DNA from: Bacteroides pyogenes DSM 20611 = JCM 6294
GTDB lineage: Bacteria; Bacteroidota; Bacteroidia; Bacteroidales; Bacteroidaceae
Direction of reading: 5' to 3'
DNA: 40,240 nt
Assembly (NCBI RefSeq): GCF_000428105.1
Contig: NZ_ATZH01000040.1
Location: 1-40,240 of the forward strand
The translations under genes and the position numbers were made by a program. The notes below the pieces were generated by a model. That model made no database searches. It was not told where the DNA came from and saw nothing but the letters and a program-made list of their open reading frames with translations. Each line of letters opens with the position of its first letter. Position 1 is the stretch's first letter. Positions 8,814 to 17,248 of this stretch are shown piece by piece.

Positions 8814-9896
8814 ATGAGACAGCCAATTACGCGTATTGCAATTAAAGTAGGAAGCAATGTCCTGACACGCCAAGACGGAACGCTTGACGTCACCCGCATG
8901 TCATCGCTCGTTGACCAAATAGCCGAACTATATCGGGCCGGAGTCGAGGTCATTCTTATCTCATCGGGAGCGGTAGCTTCAGGACGTAGCGAAATATGTC
9001 CGCAAAAGAAGTTGGACAGTGTAGACCAGCGCCAACTATTCTCGGCAGTAGGACAAGCCAAACTAATCAACCGCTATTACGAACTTTTCCGCGAACATCG
9101 TATTTCGGTTGGACAAGTATTGACGACGAAAGAAAGTTTCAGTACTCGCCGCCACTATCTGAATCAAAAAAACTGTATGACGGTGATGCTGACCAATGGT
9201 ATTATCCCGATTGTCAACGAAAACGATACAGTTTCGGTCAGCGAGCTTATGTTTACTGACAACGACGAGCTTTCGGGACTCATCGCCTCCATGATGGATG
9301 TCGGCGAATTAATCATTCTCAGCAATATAGACGGAATCTACAATGGCGATCCTTCTGCTTCGAACACTTCTGTCATTCGGCAAATCAAACAGGGAGAAGA
9401 CTTTTCGGATTGCATCCAGACTTCAAAATCCGGCTTCGGACGCGGAGGCATGCTCACAAAGACAAACATTGCCCGGAAAGTAGCCGATGAAGGCATTCCC
9501 GTAGTAATAGCCAATGGAAAGCGTGACAATATTTTAATTGATTTGTTCCAAAACCCCGGCGAAACATTATGTACTCGTTTTCTTCCGTCTAAAGGACCGG
9601 TTTCAAGTGTAAAAAAATGGATTGCGCATAGTGAAGGGTTTGCTAAAGGAGAAATACATATCAACGAATGCGCGACGCAAGTGTTAAACTCCGGGAAAGC
9701 CATCAGTATTCTTCCCATCGGAATCACCCGAATCGAAGGAGAGTTTGAGAAAGATGATATTGTACGAATCATTGATTTCAAAGGAAATCCAATAGGGGTA
9801 GGAAAAGTAAGCACCCATTCACGCCAGGTCCGAGAGAATCTCGGCAAACATGGGGGAAAAGCTGTAGTACACTATGACTATTTATATATCGAATAG
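8814..9896 (+). CDS. proB: Glutamate 5-kinase
   Basis: 360 aa. First step of proline synthesis, phosphorylating glutamate to gamma-glutamyl phosphate. The amino-acid kinase domain is evident from RIAIKVGSNVLT (residues 6-17), VEVILISSGAVASGR and PIVNENDTVS. A C-terminal PUA domain (about residues 270-355) follows, as in E. coli ProB (367 aa). The start is the only ATG at the front of the domain. It is followed by proA after 70 bp and then argF', so proline and arginine steps are likely co-expressed. A TATTTTTG box at 9921-9928 could give proA an extra promoter. Confidence 0.97.
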   Translation: MRQPITRIAIKVGSNVLTRQDGTLDVTRMSSLVDQIAELYRAGVEVILISSGAVASGRSEICPQKKLDSVDQRQLFSAVGQAKLINRYYELFREHRISVGQVLTTKESFSTRRHYLNQKNCMTVMLTNGIIPIVNENDTVSVSELMFTDNDELSGLIASMMDVGELIILSNIDGIYNGDPSASNTSVIRQIKQGEDFSDCIQTSKSGFGRGGMLTKTNIARKVADEGIPVVIANGKRDNILIDLFQNPGETLCTRFLPSKGPVSSVKKWIAHSEGFAKGEIHINECATQVLNSGKAISILPIGITRIEGEFEKDDIVRIIDFKGNPIGVGKVSTHSRQVRENLGKHGGKAVVHYDYLYIE

Positions 9897-9966
9897 CCGG
9901 CTTTTCTCAACATATTTCCGTATTTTTGCGAATGAAGGTTTCTGTTTTTCAAAATAATTAGGCAAT

Positions 9967-11223
9967 ATGATTACCAGTTTTAAAGGAATATTCCCTGCAG
10001 CTAAAGCTTCTGCCCGGGAATTAACACTGCTGAATGATGAAACAATCAACCGGATTTTAATCGCCGTTGCAGATGCAATTATGGAACAGGCCCCGTTTAT
10101 TCTTGCCGAAAACGAAAAAGATCTGGCACGGATGGACGAGCACGATCCGAAGTACGACCGCCTTCAATTGACGGAAGAACGACTGAAAGCGATGGCTGCC
10201 GATATAAAAAACGTAGCAACTCTCCCCTCGCCTTTGGGAAAGGTGCTGAGAGAAACAGTCCGCCCCAATGGGATGAAACTAACGAAAAAGAGTGTTCCCT
10301 TCGGAGTTATCGGCGTAATTTACGAGGCGCGCCCCAATGTCACTCTCGATGTATTCTCATTATGCTTGAAAAGCGGGAACGCTTGCATACTGAAAGGCGG
10401 AAAAGACGCTCAGGAATCCAACAATGTTCTTGTAAGCATCATACACAGCATATTGAGAAAATTCAAAATCAACCCGCATATCGTAGAATTGCTGCCGCCA
10501 AACAAAGAAGCCACCACAGCTCTGCTGACCGCCACTCACTTTGTTGATCTCATTATACCGAGAGGCAGCGGCAACCTCATCAATTTTGTGCGCGAGAATG
10601 CCAGAATACCGGTTATCGAAACCGGAGCAGGCATTTGCCACACCTATTTCGATGAGTTCGGAGATGTGCAAAAAGGAGCAGCAATCATACACAATGCTAA
10701 AACCCGACGCGTCAGTGTATGCAATGCATTAGACTGTGTCATCATACACGAAAAACGTTTGAGCGAACTACCTGCTCTCTGTCAGAAATTGGCAGAAAAA
10801 AAGGTTCTCATTTATGCCGATGAACCTGCATACGAAAGTTTAAACGGACATTATCCGGCGGATTTATTGCAACAAGCCACGAAAGAAAGTTTCGGCATCG
10901 AGTTTCTGGATTACAAAATGGCCATAAAGACCGTAAAAAGTTTCGAAGATGCTGTGGGACATATTTACGAAAACAGTTCGAAACATAGCGAATGCATCGT
11001 TACCGAAGACAAAGAACGAGCCGCGCTCTTTGGCCGGATAGTAGATGCCGCTTGTGTATATACCAATGTTTCGACTGCATTTACCGATGGCGCGCAATTC
11101 GGGCTGGGAGCCGAGATAGGAATCAGTACGCAAAAGCTGCACGCCCGAGGTCCTATGGGACTGGAAGAAATCACATCTTACAAATGGATCATCGAGGGAA
11201 ACGGACAAACAAGAACTTCATGA
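9967..11223 (+). CDS. proA: Gamma-glutamyl phosphate reductase
   Basis: 418 aa, the usual length. It reduces gamma-glutamyl phosphate with NADPH to glutamate 5-semialdehyde, the second step of proline synthesis. The aldehyde-dehydrogenase-like fold is shown by [17 protein letters not shown] (about residues 113-129), the cofactor-loop segment [14 protein letters not shown], and the catalytic cysteine in SVCNALD (C252). The C-terminal [14 protein letters not shown] matches the ProA tail. It lies between proB and argF'. Labile gamma-glutamyl phosphate is usually channelled between ProB and ProA, which fits the pairing. Confidence 0.97.
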   Translation: MITSFKGIFPAAKASARELTLLNDETINRILIAVADAIMEQAPFILAENEKDLARMDEHDPKYDRLQLTEERLKAMAADIKNVATLPSPLGKVLRETVRPNGMKLTKKSVPFGVIGVIYEARPNVTLDVFSLCLKSGNACILKGGKDAQESNNVLVSIIHSILRKFKINPHIVELLPPNKEATTALLTATHFVDLIIPRGSGNLINFVRENARIPVIETGAGICHTYFDEFGDVQKGAAIIHNAKTRRVSVCNALDCVIIHEKRLSELPALCQKLAEKKVLIYADEPAYESLNGHYPADLLQQATKESFGIEFLDYKMAIKTVKSFEDAVGHIYENSSKHSECIVTEDKERAALFGRIVDAACVYTNVSTAFTDGAQFGLGAEIGISTQKLHARGPMGLEEITSYKWIIEGNGQTRTS

Positions 11224-11282
11224 GATGGGTATAAGACAACATGAGTAAGAAAAAACGAAATAACAACTAAATAAAAAAGAAA

Positions 11283-12239
11283 ATGAAACAATTTACTTGC
11301 GTACAGGATATTGGGGACTTAAAATCTGCTCTTGCAGAGGCATTCGAAATTAAAAAAAACCGTTTTAAATTTGTAGAACTGGGACGGAACAAAACGTTGA
11401 TGATGATTTTCTTCAACTCAAGCTTGCGCACACGCCTCAGCACCCAAAAAGCCGCAACAAACCTCGGAATGAACGTAATCGTATTGGACATCAACCAAGG
11501 GGCTTGGAAGCTGGAAACAGAACGGGGCGTGATTATGGATGGAGACAAGCCTGAACATTTGCTGGAAGCGATTCCCGTCATGGGTTGTTACTGTGATATC
11601 ATCGGCATACGCTCTTTCGCCCGATTCGAAAGCAAAGAGTTCGATTATCAGGAAACAATTCTTAACCAGTTCATTCAATACTCGGGCAAACCGGTATTCT
11701 CGATGGAAGCGGCCACACGCCACCCATTGCAGAGTTTCGCCGATTTAATCACAATCGAAGAATACAAAAAGACTCCGCGCCCCAAAGTAGTATTGACTTG
11801 GGCGCCCCACCCGCGTCCGTTGCCGCAGGCTGTTCCTAATTCGTTTGCAGAATGGATGAACGCTACCGATTACGATTTCCTGATCACACATCCCGAAGGC
11901 TATGAACTCGACCCGCAATTCGTGGGCAATGCCAAAGTGGAGTACGACCAGATGAAAGCATTCGAGGGAGCGGACTTCATATATGCCAAAAGCTGGGCAG
12001 CATACACCGGCGACAATTACGGTCGGGTGTTGAGTACCGACCGTAATTGGACCGTCAGCAAGCGGCAAATGGATGTAACCAACAATGCTTTTTTCATGCA
12101 TTGTCTACCCGTTCGCCGAAACATGATCGTAACGGATGATGTGATTGAAAGTCCACAGTCCATCGTTATTCCCGAAGCTGCGAACCGTGAAATATCAGCC
12201 ACTGTTGTATTGAAAAGAATGTTGGAACAGATTCCATAA
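11283..12239 (+). CDS. argF': N-succinylornithine carbamoyltransferase (ArgF'-type)
   Basis: 318 aa. The carbamoyl-phosphate motif is SSLRTR (residues 46-51), and the second-substrate loop includes HCLPVRRN near the C-terminus. It belongs to the Bacteroidetes/Xanthomonas branch that carbamoylates acylated ornithine rather than free ornithine. Residue 90 is proline (GDKPEHLLEA). In the Bacteroides fragilis enzyme Pro90 selects succinylornithine, whereas Xanthomonas acetylornithine enzymes have Glu at the matching place. I therefore predict N-succinyl-L-ornithine as substrate, giving N-succinyl-L-citrulline for arginine synthesis. It follows proA by 59 bp and is closed by a strong terminator. 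Confidence 0.93.
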   Translation: MKQFTCVQDIGDLKSALAEAFEIKKNRFKFVELGRNKTLMMIFFNSSLRTRLSTQKAATNLGMNVIVLDINQGAWKLETERGVIMDGDKPEHLLEAIPVMGCYCDIIGIRSFARFESKEFDYQETILNQFIQYSGKPVFSMEAATRHPLQSFADLITIEEYKKTPRPKVVLTWAPHPRPLPQAVPNSFAEWMNATDYDFLITHPEGYELDPQFVGNAKVEYDQMKAFEGADFIYAKSWAAYTGDNYGRVLSTDRNWTVSKRQMDVTNNAFFMHCLPVRRNMIVTDDVIESPQSIVIPEAANREISATVVLKRMLEQIP

Positions 12240-12312
12240 CATTCCTAATCCATGAGCCAACCAATTCATTTCTGTCGCAAACAGGCAGACTTCCATACTC
12301 TCATATAGCAAA

Positions 12313-12388
12313 AACAATAGCGACAAGGCATAATACGGTCATTAATTAATATACAATTGAATGCCTTGTCACCATTGTTCTTTTTTTG
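12313..12388 (+). terminator. Terminator of proB-proA-argF'
   Basis: ACAAGGCAT (12323-12331) pairs with ATGCCTTGT (12361-12369). An outer AACAAT/ATTGTT pairing extends it, followed by a run of seven T (12381-12387). It ends before the promoter of the next gene, which argues against any start of that gene upstream of 12458. Confidence 0.75.
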
Positions 12389-12419
12389 AAACTAATTTTT
12401 TCTAAAAAAAGTACTCACT

Positions 12420-12452
12420 TTTGTATGAATATAAGAAAAAGGGGTATTTTTG
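12420..12452 (+). promoter_or_regulatory. Consensus promoter of the PAP2 gene
   Basis: TTTG (12420-12423), 21 nt, then TATTTTTG (12445-12452), an exact Bacteroidetes -33/-7 pair. Only five bases separate the -7 box from the ATG at 12458, so transcription should start at or within a few bases of the start codon. Confidence 0.6.
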
Positions 12453-12457
12453 TGCCC

Positions 12458-13816
12458 ATGAAAAAAATAGTTCTAATTATATTTACACTTATTTCGGTCT
12501 CTATTCACGCACAGCATCTTTCCAAAGACAGTCTTTCGACAGTGCACATCCAAAAACATCAACGAATACTGCAAAGTCCTCTCTATAGAATCACCCATGC
12601 CGGCGTCCCTTTAATTCTTATCGGAGCATTAAACTACGGCAAAGACAAAGATTTCCGTGTTATACGCAATTCATACATCCCCCACTTCCGTTATCATTAC
12701 GATGATTATTTGCAATACTCTCCGGGGGTGGTCATGCTGGGATTGAAAGCCTTCGGAATAGAAGGCAGAAGTTCGTGGGGGCGATTGCTTGTTTCCGATG
12801 CGTTCAGTGCCGGAATCATGGCAGCTACGGTAAATATCCTAAAATATAGTTTCCGTAAGCCCCGTCCCGATGACAGCGGTAACAACTCTTTCCCTTCAGG
12901 ACATACCGCCACCGCATTCATGTTCGCCACCATGTTGCACAACGAATACGGAACAACCAGGAGCTCTCTATACAGTGTGTTAGGTTATTCGCTTGCCACA
13001 GGCACGGCAATCAGTCGGCAACTAAACAACAAGCATTGGTTTTCGGATGTACTGACAGGAGCCGGAATAGGCATCGTATCTACCCAACTGGGATATTATC
13101 TGGCCGATCTCATCTTTCGAGGAAAAGGATTCATCCACCCCCAACTTAAGTGGGAGCCCGATATTGAGGACGAAACATACGCCTCATTGGGTATCCAGAT
13201 GGGATATACTGTCGGCCGAAACAAAATACATTTACCCGAACACATCGACATTGCCGGACAGGGTGGTGCCACATCCTCTCTTTCGACCGCCTGGTTTTTT
13301 ACTCCGCATTGGGGTATTGGTGGTAAATTTACCATTGCTCAGACTTCTCCCCAAATCCATACAAAACGCTTTTTTGATACTCACCCGGAAATCGAAAAAA
13401 CAATAGAAAGTTTCGAAGCACGGACCATCAGCTATATCAGTAGCGTCGGAGGAATCCATTACAAGACTAAAATACTTCCGGGATTATACGCAGGAGGAAG
13501 CGCAATGGCAGGAGTAGGGTATCCTCGTAATTATCATGTAAACATACGCTATAAAAATCAAGTTCATGCAGAGCCTTTGCTACATTGCGAGTCTCATGTC
13601 ATACCTAATTTAGATTTAACGGCACACTTCATGCATATAACAGGGAAAAACGCCGGACTAAAATTGTTTGTAAACTATAATATAGGTATCGGGAAAAGCG
13701 ACTATATTTACTACCCTCCTCATAAAGGGCAAAGTATTGAACCAAAGACAGGAGTACACCGATTCATTTTACACAATTTCAGTATCGGAGCCGAAGTAGC
13801 CGCTTTGTTTTGGTAA
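12458..13816 (+). CDS. Secreted PAP2-family phosphatase with barrel-like C-terminal domain
   Basis: 452 aa from the ATG at 12458, which starts a signal peptide (MKKIVLIIFTLISVSIHAQ). The frame stays open upstream to 12386, but that part overlaps the terminator and promoter. The PAP2 signature is complete: KYSFRKPRP, PSGHT and SRQLNNKHWFSD (K-x6-RP, PSGH, SR-x5-H-x3-D). The last 200 or so residues have alternating strands and end ALFW, like an outer-membrane barrel. PAP2 enzymes remove phosphate from lipids such as undecaprenyl pyrophosphate, phosphatidic acid or lipid A. Here the enzyme would work in the periplasm, tethered to the outer membrane. Substrate unknown. It is convergent with the rhodanese gene. 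Confidence 0.85.
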   Translation: MKKIVLIIFTLISVSIHAQHLSKDSLSTVHIQKHQRILQSPLYRITHAGVPLILIGALNYGKDKDFRVIRNSYIPHFRYHYDDYLQYSPGVVMLGLKAFGIEGRSSWGRLLVSDAFSAGIMAATVNILKYSFRKPRPDDSGNNSFPSGHTATAFMFATMLHNEYGTTRSSLYSVLGYSLATGTAISRQLNNKHWFSDVLTGAGIGIVSTQLGYYLADLIFRGKGFIHPQLKWEPDIEDETYASLGIQMGYTVGRNKIHLPEHIDIAGQGGATSSLSTAWFFTPHWGIGGKFTIAQTSPQIHTKRFFDTHPEIEKTIESFEARTISYISSVGGIHYKTKILPGLYAGGSAMAGVGYPRNYHVNIRYKNQVHAEPLLHCESHVIPNLDLTAHFMHITGKNAGLKLFVNYNIGIGKSDYIYYPPHKGQSIEPKTGVHRFILHNFSIGAEVAALFW

Positions 13817-13862
13817 CAAACATCTATGAATGTTTAAATATCCTTTTCGGAAAGTTTGCTGA

Positions 13863-14267
13863 TTAAGGAGAACAACGTTCTACTGATTTTCCTGCCGATT
13901 TCCAAGAATTAAATCCTTTTGCAAGTTCAATCACTTGGAACCCCTTGGATAGTAAAATCTTGGCTGCCCGCCTACTCCGCTTTCCACTACGGCAATACAC
14001 TGCTACCGGACGTTCTTGTGTAAGCAATACCCCCACCATCGACGCAAAAGAATTGTCCAAGACATTAATATTAATGGCTTTGGGAATGTGCCCTTCGGAA
14101 TATTCTGCCGGCGTACGAACATCCAATCGCTGTACCGCGTCATTCTGAATATAAGATTCGAAGTCTTCGACATTCAGCGATTTAAAATCTCCGTTCTGCA
14201 TTTGGCAAGCAAAAAACGAAGAAAGGAATAAAATTAATCCTACAGCCCATTGAGTCATTTTATACAT
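13863..14267 (-). CDS. Exported rhodanese-like protein, probable lipoprotein
   Basis: 134 aa. A hydrophobic leader (GLILFLSSFFAC) ends in Cys at about residue 21, so it is either a lipoprotein or an exported soluble protein; the lipobox (FFAC) is atypical. One rhodanese domain follows: RLDVRTPAEYSEGHIPKAININ and the active-site loop YCRSGKRS with its catalytic cysteine. Rhodaneses move sulfane sulfur or act in thiol redox chemistry. The donor and acceptor here are unknown. It lies 41 bp downstream of the NigD-like gene and may be the last gene of that unit. A second in-frame ATG (MTQW) three codons in is possible. Confidence 0.88.
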   Translation of the reverse strand: MYKMTQWAVGLILFLSSFFACQMQNGDFKSLNVEDFESYIQNDAVQRLDVRTPAEYSEGHIPKAININVLDNSFASMVGVLLTQERPVAVYCRSGKRSRRAAKILLSKGFQVIELAKGFNSWKSAGKSVERCSP

Positions 14268-14308
14268 AATTTATAACACGCTTAATTTCTGAATATAAAA
14301 ACAAGAAA

Positions 14309-15025
14309 TCATTTATCTGTAACATTCGGAATGTATTCAAACCCCGGTCGGCAATATCGGTCTGACTCTATAACCTTTCCATCTTCACCATAAGTATGAT
14401 ATTTGAACTTGATTCTAAGAGTCTGACCCGGCCAATCGAGCTTGTATTTTTGCAAAGGGACTGAGACATAAGCTCTCCGATCATAATATGGTTCATCTTC
14501 TGCAGCATCGTGAAAAAGAGACAACGTCACAACCTTTTCGGTTCCTTCATGCACAATACTTTCTTCTACCATACCTATCACGTGTTTTTTACCTCCTTTT
14601 ACTTTAAGGCTTAATATCATATTCAGATAATTTCTACCCATCCAAATACTGACCATAGTTACCGGATCTGTTTTTATTCCCTCAGCATAAGCCGGATCAT
14701 TGGGCAGTTTGGGTTCAGGAGTAAGCAGTTCTTGCAAAGAGTAAATGATAGCTGCGCTCTTTCCATCTACCAACGTTGCTTCATAATTACTAAGGAGACG
14801 CTTAAATGTATTAGGAGAAATCTTTGTATTTGTCCGATCTTTTAAAATCGACATCAGCTCCCCGTTATCTGGAATAAGTAATTGCAAATGTCCATCTTCT
14901 CCACCCTTCACAGTTATAAAGCCCAACGAAACAGAAGGATAATGATAATCGTTCTTCTCTTTGCAGGCAGTAAACAGGAAAAGCAGAACCATAAACCAAA
15001 CAATATGCAAAAAAACTTTTCTCAT
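14309..15025 (-). CDS. NigD-like lipoprotein
   Basis: 238 aa. The leader is MRKVFLHIVWFMVLLFLFTAC, where FTAC is a credible lipobox, with KEKN after the Cys (an acidic or charged start often seen on exported Bacteroides lipoproteins). The body fits the NigD-like family: an N-terminal small beta domain (VSLGFITVKGG) and a C-terminal domain with LRIKFKYHTYGEDGKV near the end. NigD was named from the nigrescin bacteriocin operon of Prevotella nigrescens, and its molecular function is not established. The ATG overlaps the stop of the upstream acyltransferase by four bases, so the two are translationally coupled. Confidence 0.8.
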   Translation of the reverse strand: MRKVFLHIVWFMVLLFLFTACKEKNDYHYPSVSLGFITVKGGEDGHLQLLIPDNGELMSILKDRTNTKISPNTFKRLLSNYEATLVDGKSAAIIYSLQELLTPEPKLPNDPAYAEGIKTDPVTMVSIWMGRNYLNMILSLKVKGGKKHVIGMVEESIVHEGTEKVVTLSLFHDAAEDEPYYDRRAYVSVPLQKYKLDWPGQTLRIKFKYHTYGEDGKVIESDRYCRPGFEYIPNVTDK

Positions 15026-16170
15026 CGAGTGGCAGCCAAATAATTGATCAAGGGGTTAGCATACATCTGCAACAATTTTTCGCGTAAAAAATCATCATCT
15101 TTATCAGACAGCTTGATTTTCTCGAGCTGCTTGTCAATATATGAAAGAAAATGCGCTTTCTCATCAGACGTATACTTCGCTGCAAATGTATCGCTACCGT
15201 TCAAAGAATCGCACGCTATATAATTCCCCGGATATATTCGGTAATTCTCGTGAATCCGCTTATCAATACAAGCAGAAATACTCGCAAAAAGCTCCGGTTT
15301 AGGCAACGAGCGATCCATCAAGGCCAACTCATCATTGATACAGGGAGCCACATGAAAATGCACTCTTCCTTTATATCCGAAAAGTCCCGTCTCCATACTC
15401 ACCAAGTCGTCTTGAGTGGTCTTTTTATATTCTTCTACATCTCTTTTCAGCTGAAACTCCCGAGCTTTCAGAAAATCGCAAGGATCATATTCGTACGAAA
15501 TAGACAAAGGAGCAATATTCATTTCCATCAAACGGTCTACAACATCACCTTCGCCTCCCATCACCAACATTTTCAAAACACTGTCTTGCGTACGGTCGTT
15601 CGAATCTTTTGCCCTTCCTTCCCGCTGTGCAATCCAAATCGATTGTTTTTTCTCGGTAATGGTATAGTGCATGTAACGGGACATCCGAGCAGAAGAGTCG
15701 AGCATCGGGCGCATGGTGAGTGCCCGTTGTACAATAAACGACTTATTGATACGTACCAACTTCTTAATCCAGGGATAGATCAACAAGTTATCACCAATGG
15801 CTATCTCAACAGTATCCTTTCCCTGCTGAACCAACAGAACGGAAAGGAAACCCGAATCGAGGATAATATCCCGATGATTCGACATATAAGTATAGGCCTT
15901 TCCCTCATCCGGCAAAGCCGTATGATCCAATGTGAGTCCGGCTGTATGCTCACTTGCTATCTTCCACAGAATACCGTAACCGAAAGTTTTCTGGAAATCC
16001 AACTTAGTCTTACAAGTACGCATTTTCTCAGCCAGAAATTCAAAAGGCACATTCGGCACCGCAGTAGAGGCAGCCTTTTGAAAAGCCGGATCAGCAATCA
16101 ATTCCTCCAAAATTTGAGGAAGCTCCTCGTCGTGATAAGGACGAATTTCATCAAACTCTGTTCTATCCAT
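15022..16170 (-). CDS. Glycerol-phosphate acyltransferase-like protein (PlsC/LPLAT superfamily)
   Basis: 382 aa from the ATG at 16170. A TTG at 16194 extends the frame and is unlikely. The catalytic region reads YMSNHRDIILDSG, a His-x5-Asp variant of the usual H-x4-D. A later AQREGRAKDS fits the substrate-phosphate-binding EG-R element. It is longer than typical PlsC (about 240 aa), with an extra N-terminal helical part and a C-terminal extension, as in a Bacteroidetes branch annotated as 1-acylglycerol-3-phosphate acyltransferase. The acyl donor and acceptor are not predictable. It overlaps the NigD-like gene by four bases and probably has its own promoter (16236-16266). Confidence 0.8.
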   Translation of the reverse strand: MDRTEFDEIRPYHDEELPQILEELIADPAFQKAASTAVPNVPFEFLAEKMRTCKTKLDFQKTFGYGILWKIASEHTAGLTLDHTALPDEGKAYTYMSNHRDIILDSGFLSVLLVQQGKDTVEIAIGDNLLIYPWIKKLVRINKSFIVQRALTMRPMLDSSARMSRYMHYTITEKKQSIWIAQREGRAKDSNDRTQDSVLKMLVMGGEGDVVDRLMEMNIAPLSISYEYDPCDFLKAREFQLKRDVEEYKKTTQDDLVSMETGLFGYKGRVHFHVAPCINDELALMDRSLPKPELFASISACIDKRIHENYRIYPGNYIACDSLNGSDTFAAKYTSDEKAHFLSYIDKQLEKIKLSDKDDDFLREKLLQMYANPLINYLAATR

Positions 16171-16180
16171 TATTAAATAA

Positions 16181-16219
16181 GTATTAAGAGTCAAGCATTA
16201 AGTATTGTATTAAGACTCA
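16181..16219. repeat. Short ATTAAG repeats between ddl and the acyltransferase
   Basis: GTATTAAGAGTCA (16181-16193) and GTATTAAGACTCA (16207-16219) are near-identical direct repeats separated by CATTAAGTATT. Inverted TTAATAC copies lie at 16241-16247 and 16255-16261. They sit between the promoter and the start codon of the acyltransferase, so they would be in its 5' untranslated region. Confidence 0.5.
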
Positions 16220-16235
16220 CAGCCTCTTCTGAGGA

Positions 16236-16266
16236 CAAAGTTAATACTTTCTACTTAATACTCAAT
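16236..16266 (-). promoter_or_regulatory. Probable promoter of acyltransferase/NigD-like unit
   Basis: On the minus strand ATTG (16263-16266, one mismatch to TTTG), 19 nt, then TAACTTTG (16236-16243). It lies 66 bp before the acyltransferase ATG, in the only sizeable gap (103 bp) of this gene series. Confidence 0.45.
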
Positions 16267-16273
16267 ATCTAAT

Positions 16274-17248
16274 CTAAAATTGATTCTCTATTATATCTGT
16301 CATTATATTCTTTATATCTAAACCGGCAGCACGCACTTGTTGTGGAATAAAGCTTGTCGCGGTCATTCCCGGAGTAGTATTCACTTCCAGTAAATTGATT
16401 TTTTCACCTTCGGTTACAATATAATCCACGCGGATAATGCCCGAACAGCCCAATATATCATAAATAGCCGACGTCAATTTTTGTATCCGGTGCGTCAATT
16501 CTTCAGAAATCCGTGCGGGAGTAATCTCATCGACCTGTCCGTTGTATTTAGCGTCGTAATCAAAGAATTCATTATGTGTAACCACTTCCGTAGGAGGAAA
16601 AGCCACGCTTTTTTCTTTCGTTTTATAACATCCGCAGGTCAGCTCCGTACCTTCCATAAACGCTTCGACAAGCACCTCATCCGCTTCTTCGAAAGCTTTG
16701 TTAATGGCGGGCTGTATCTGTTCTTTCGTTTTTACTTTAGTCACTCCGAAGCTCGAACCGCCAAGACTAGGCTTAATAAAACAAGGTAAACCTATGTTCC
16801 GCAACACATCCTCGTCAGAAACTGACTGTCCGCAACGTAGCAATAACGATTCGGCCACACGGATTCCAAAAGCTTTCAGATATTGATTACAGGCAAACTT
16901 ATTGTATGTAATCGCCGCCGCTAAAACCCCACTACAAGAATAGGGTATTTTCAGCATATCGAAATATCCTTGCAACCGTCCGTCTTCCCCCGGAGTACCA
17001 TGAATAGTGATGTAAGCAAAATCAAAGCGAATTTTTTGCCCGCCCTGCATAAAGCTGAAGTCATTACGATCCACTGCTGCCTTTGTTCCGTCCGGTAATT
17101 GGACTTCCCAACGCAAACCTTGCATTTCAACAATATACAGTCTGTATTTCTCCTTGTCTATAAAGGAGTATATTCCCTGTGCACTACGCAGAGATACATG
17201 AAATTCGGAGGTGTCTCCTCCTGCTACGATAGCAATTGTGCGTTTCAT
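16274..17248 (-). CDS. ddl: D-alanine--D-alanine ligase
   Basis: 324 aa. It joins two D-alanines with ATP for the peptidoglycan stem peptide. The N-terminal AIVAGGDTSEFHVSLRSAQG matches the Ddl start. ATP-grasp elements are FIKPSLGGSSFGVTKVK and EVLVEAFMEGTELTCG. The C-terminal IIRVDYIV and LLEVNTTPGMTATSFIPQQ carry the metal and substrate-binding residues. Length is normal for the family. It overlaps the upstream pseudouridine synthase gene by four bases. MurF, which uses D-Ala-D-Ala, is at 38387-39772 in the same window but in another operon. Confidence 0.95.
   Translation of the reverse strand: MKRTIAIVAGGDTSEFHVSLRSAQGIYSFIDKEKYRLYIVEMQGLRWEVQLPDGTKAAVDRNDFSFMQGGQKIRFDFAYITIHGTPGEDGRLQGYFDMLKIPYSCSGVLAAAITYNKFACNQYLKAFGIRVAESLLLRCGQSVSDEDVLRNIGLPCFIKPSLGGSSFGVTKVKTKEQIQPAINKAFEEADEVLVEAFMEGTELTCGCYKTKEKSVAFPPTEVVTHNEFFDYDAKYNGQVDEITPARISEELTHRIQKLTSAIYDILGCSGIIRVDYIVTEGEKINLLEVNTTPGMTATSFIPQQVRAAGLDIKNIMTDIIENQF

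Noticed and set aside
12386..12457. 24-residue N-terminal extension of the PAP2 protein
   Set aside because: It overlaps the argF' terminator and the promoter, and it would hide the signal peptide.
13817..13862. Terminator between PAP2 and rhodanese genes
   Set aside because: Only a 6-bp AAACAT/ATGTTT stem is present, with no clear T-run; too weak to list as a feature.
15151..16176. 341-codon open frame opposite the acyltransferase
   Set aside because: It is a mirror of a well-supported gene, and its translation is low in coding character. Similar long antisense frames lie opposite rluD (17326-18336) and murF (38171-39274).
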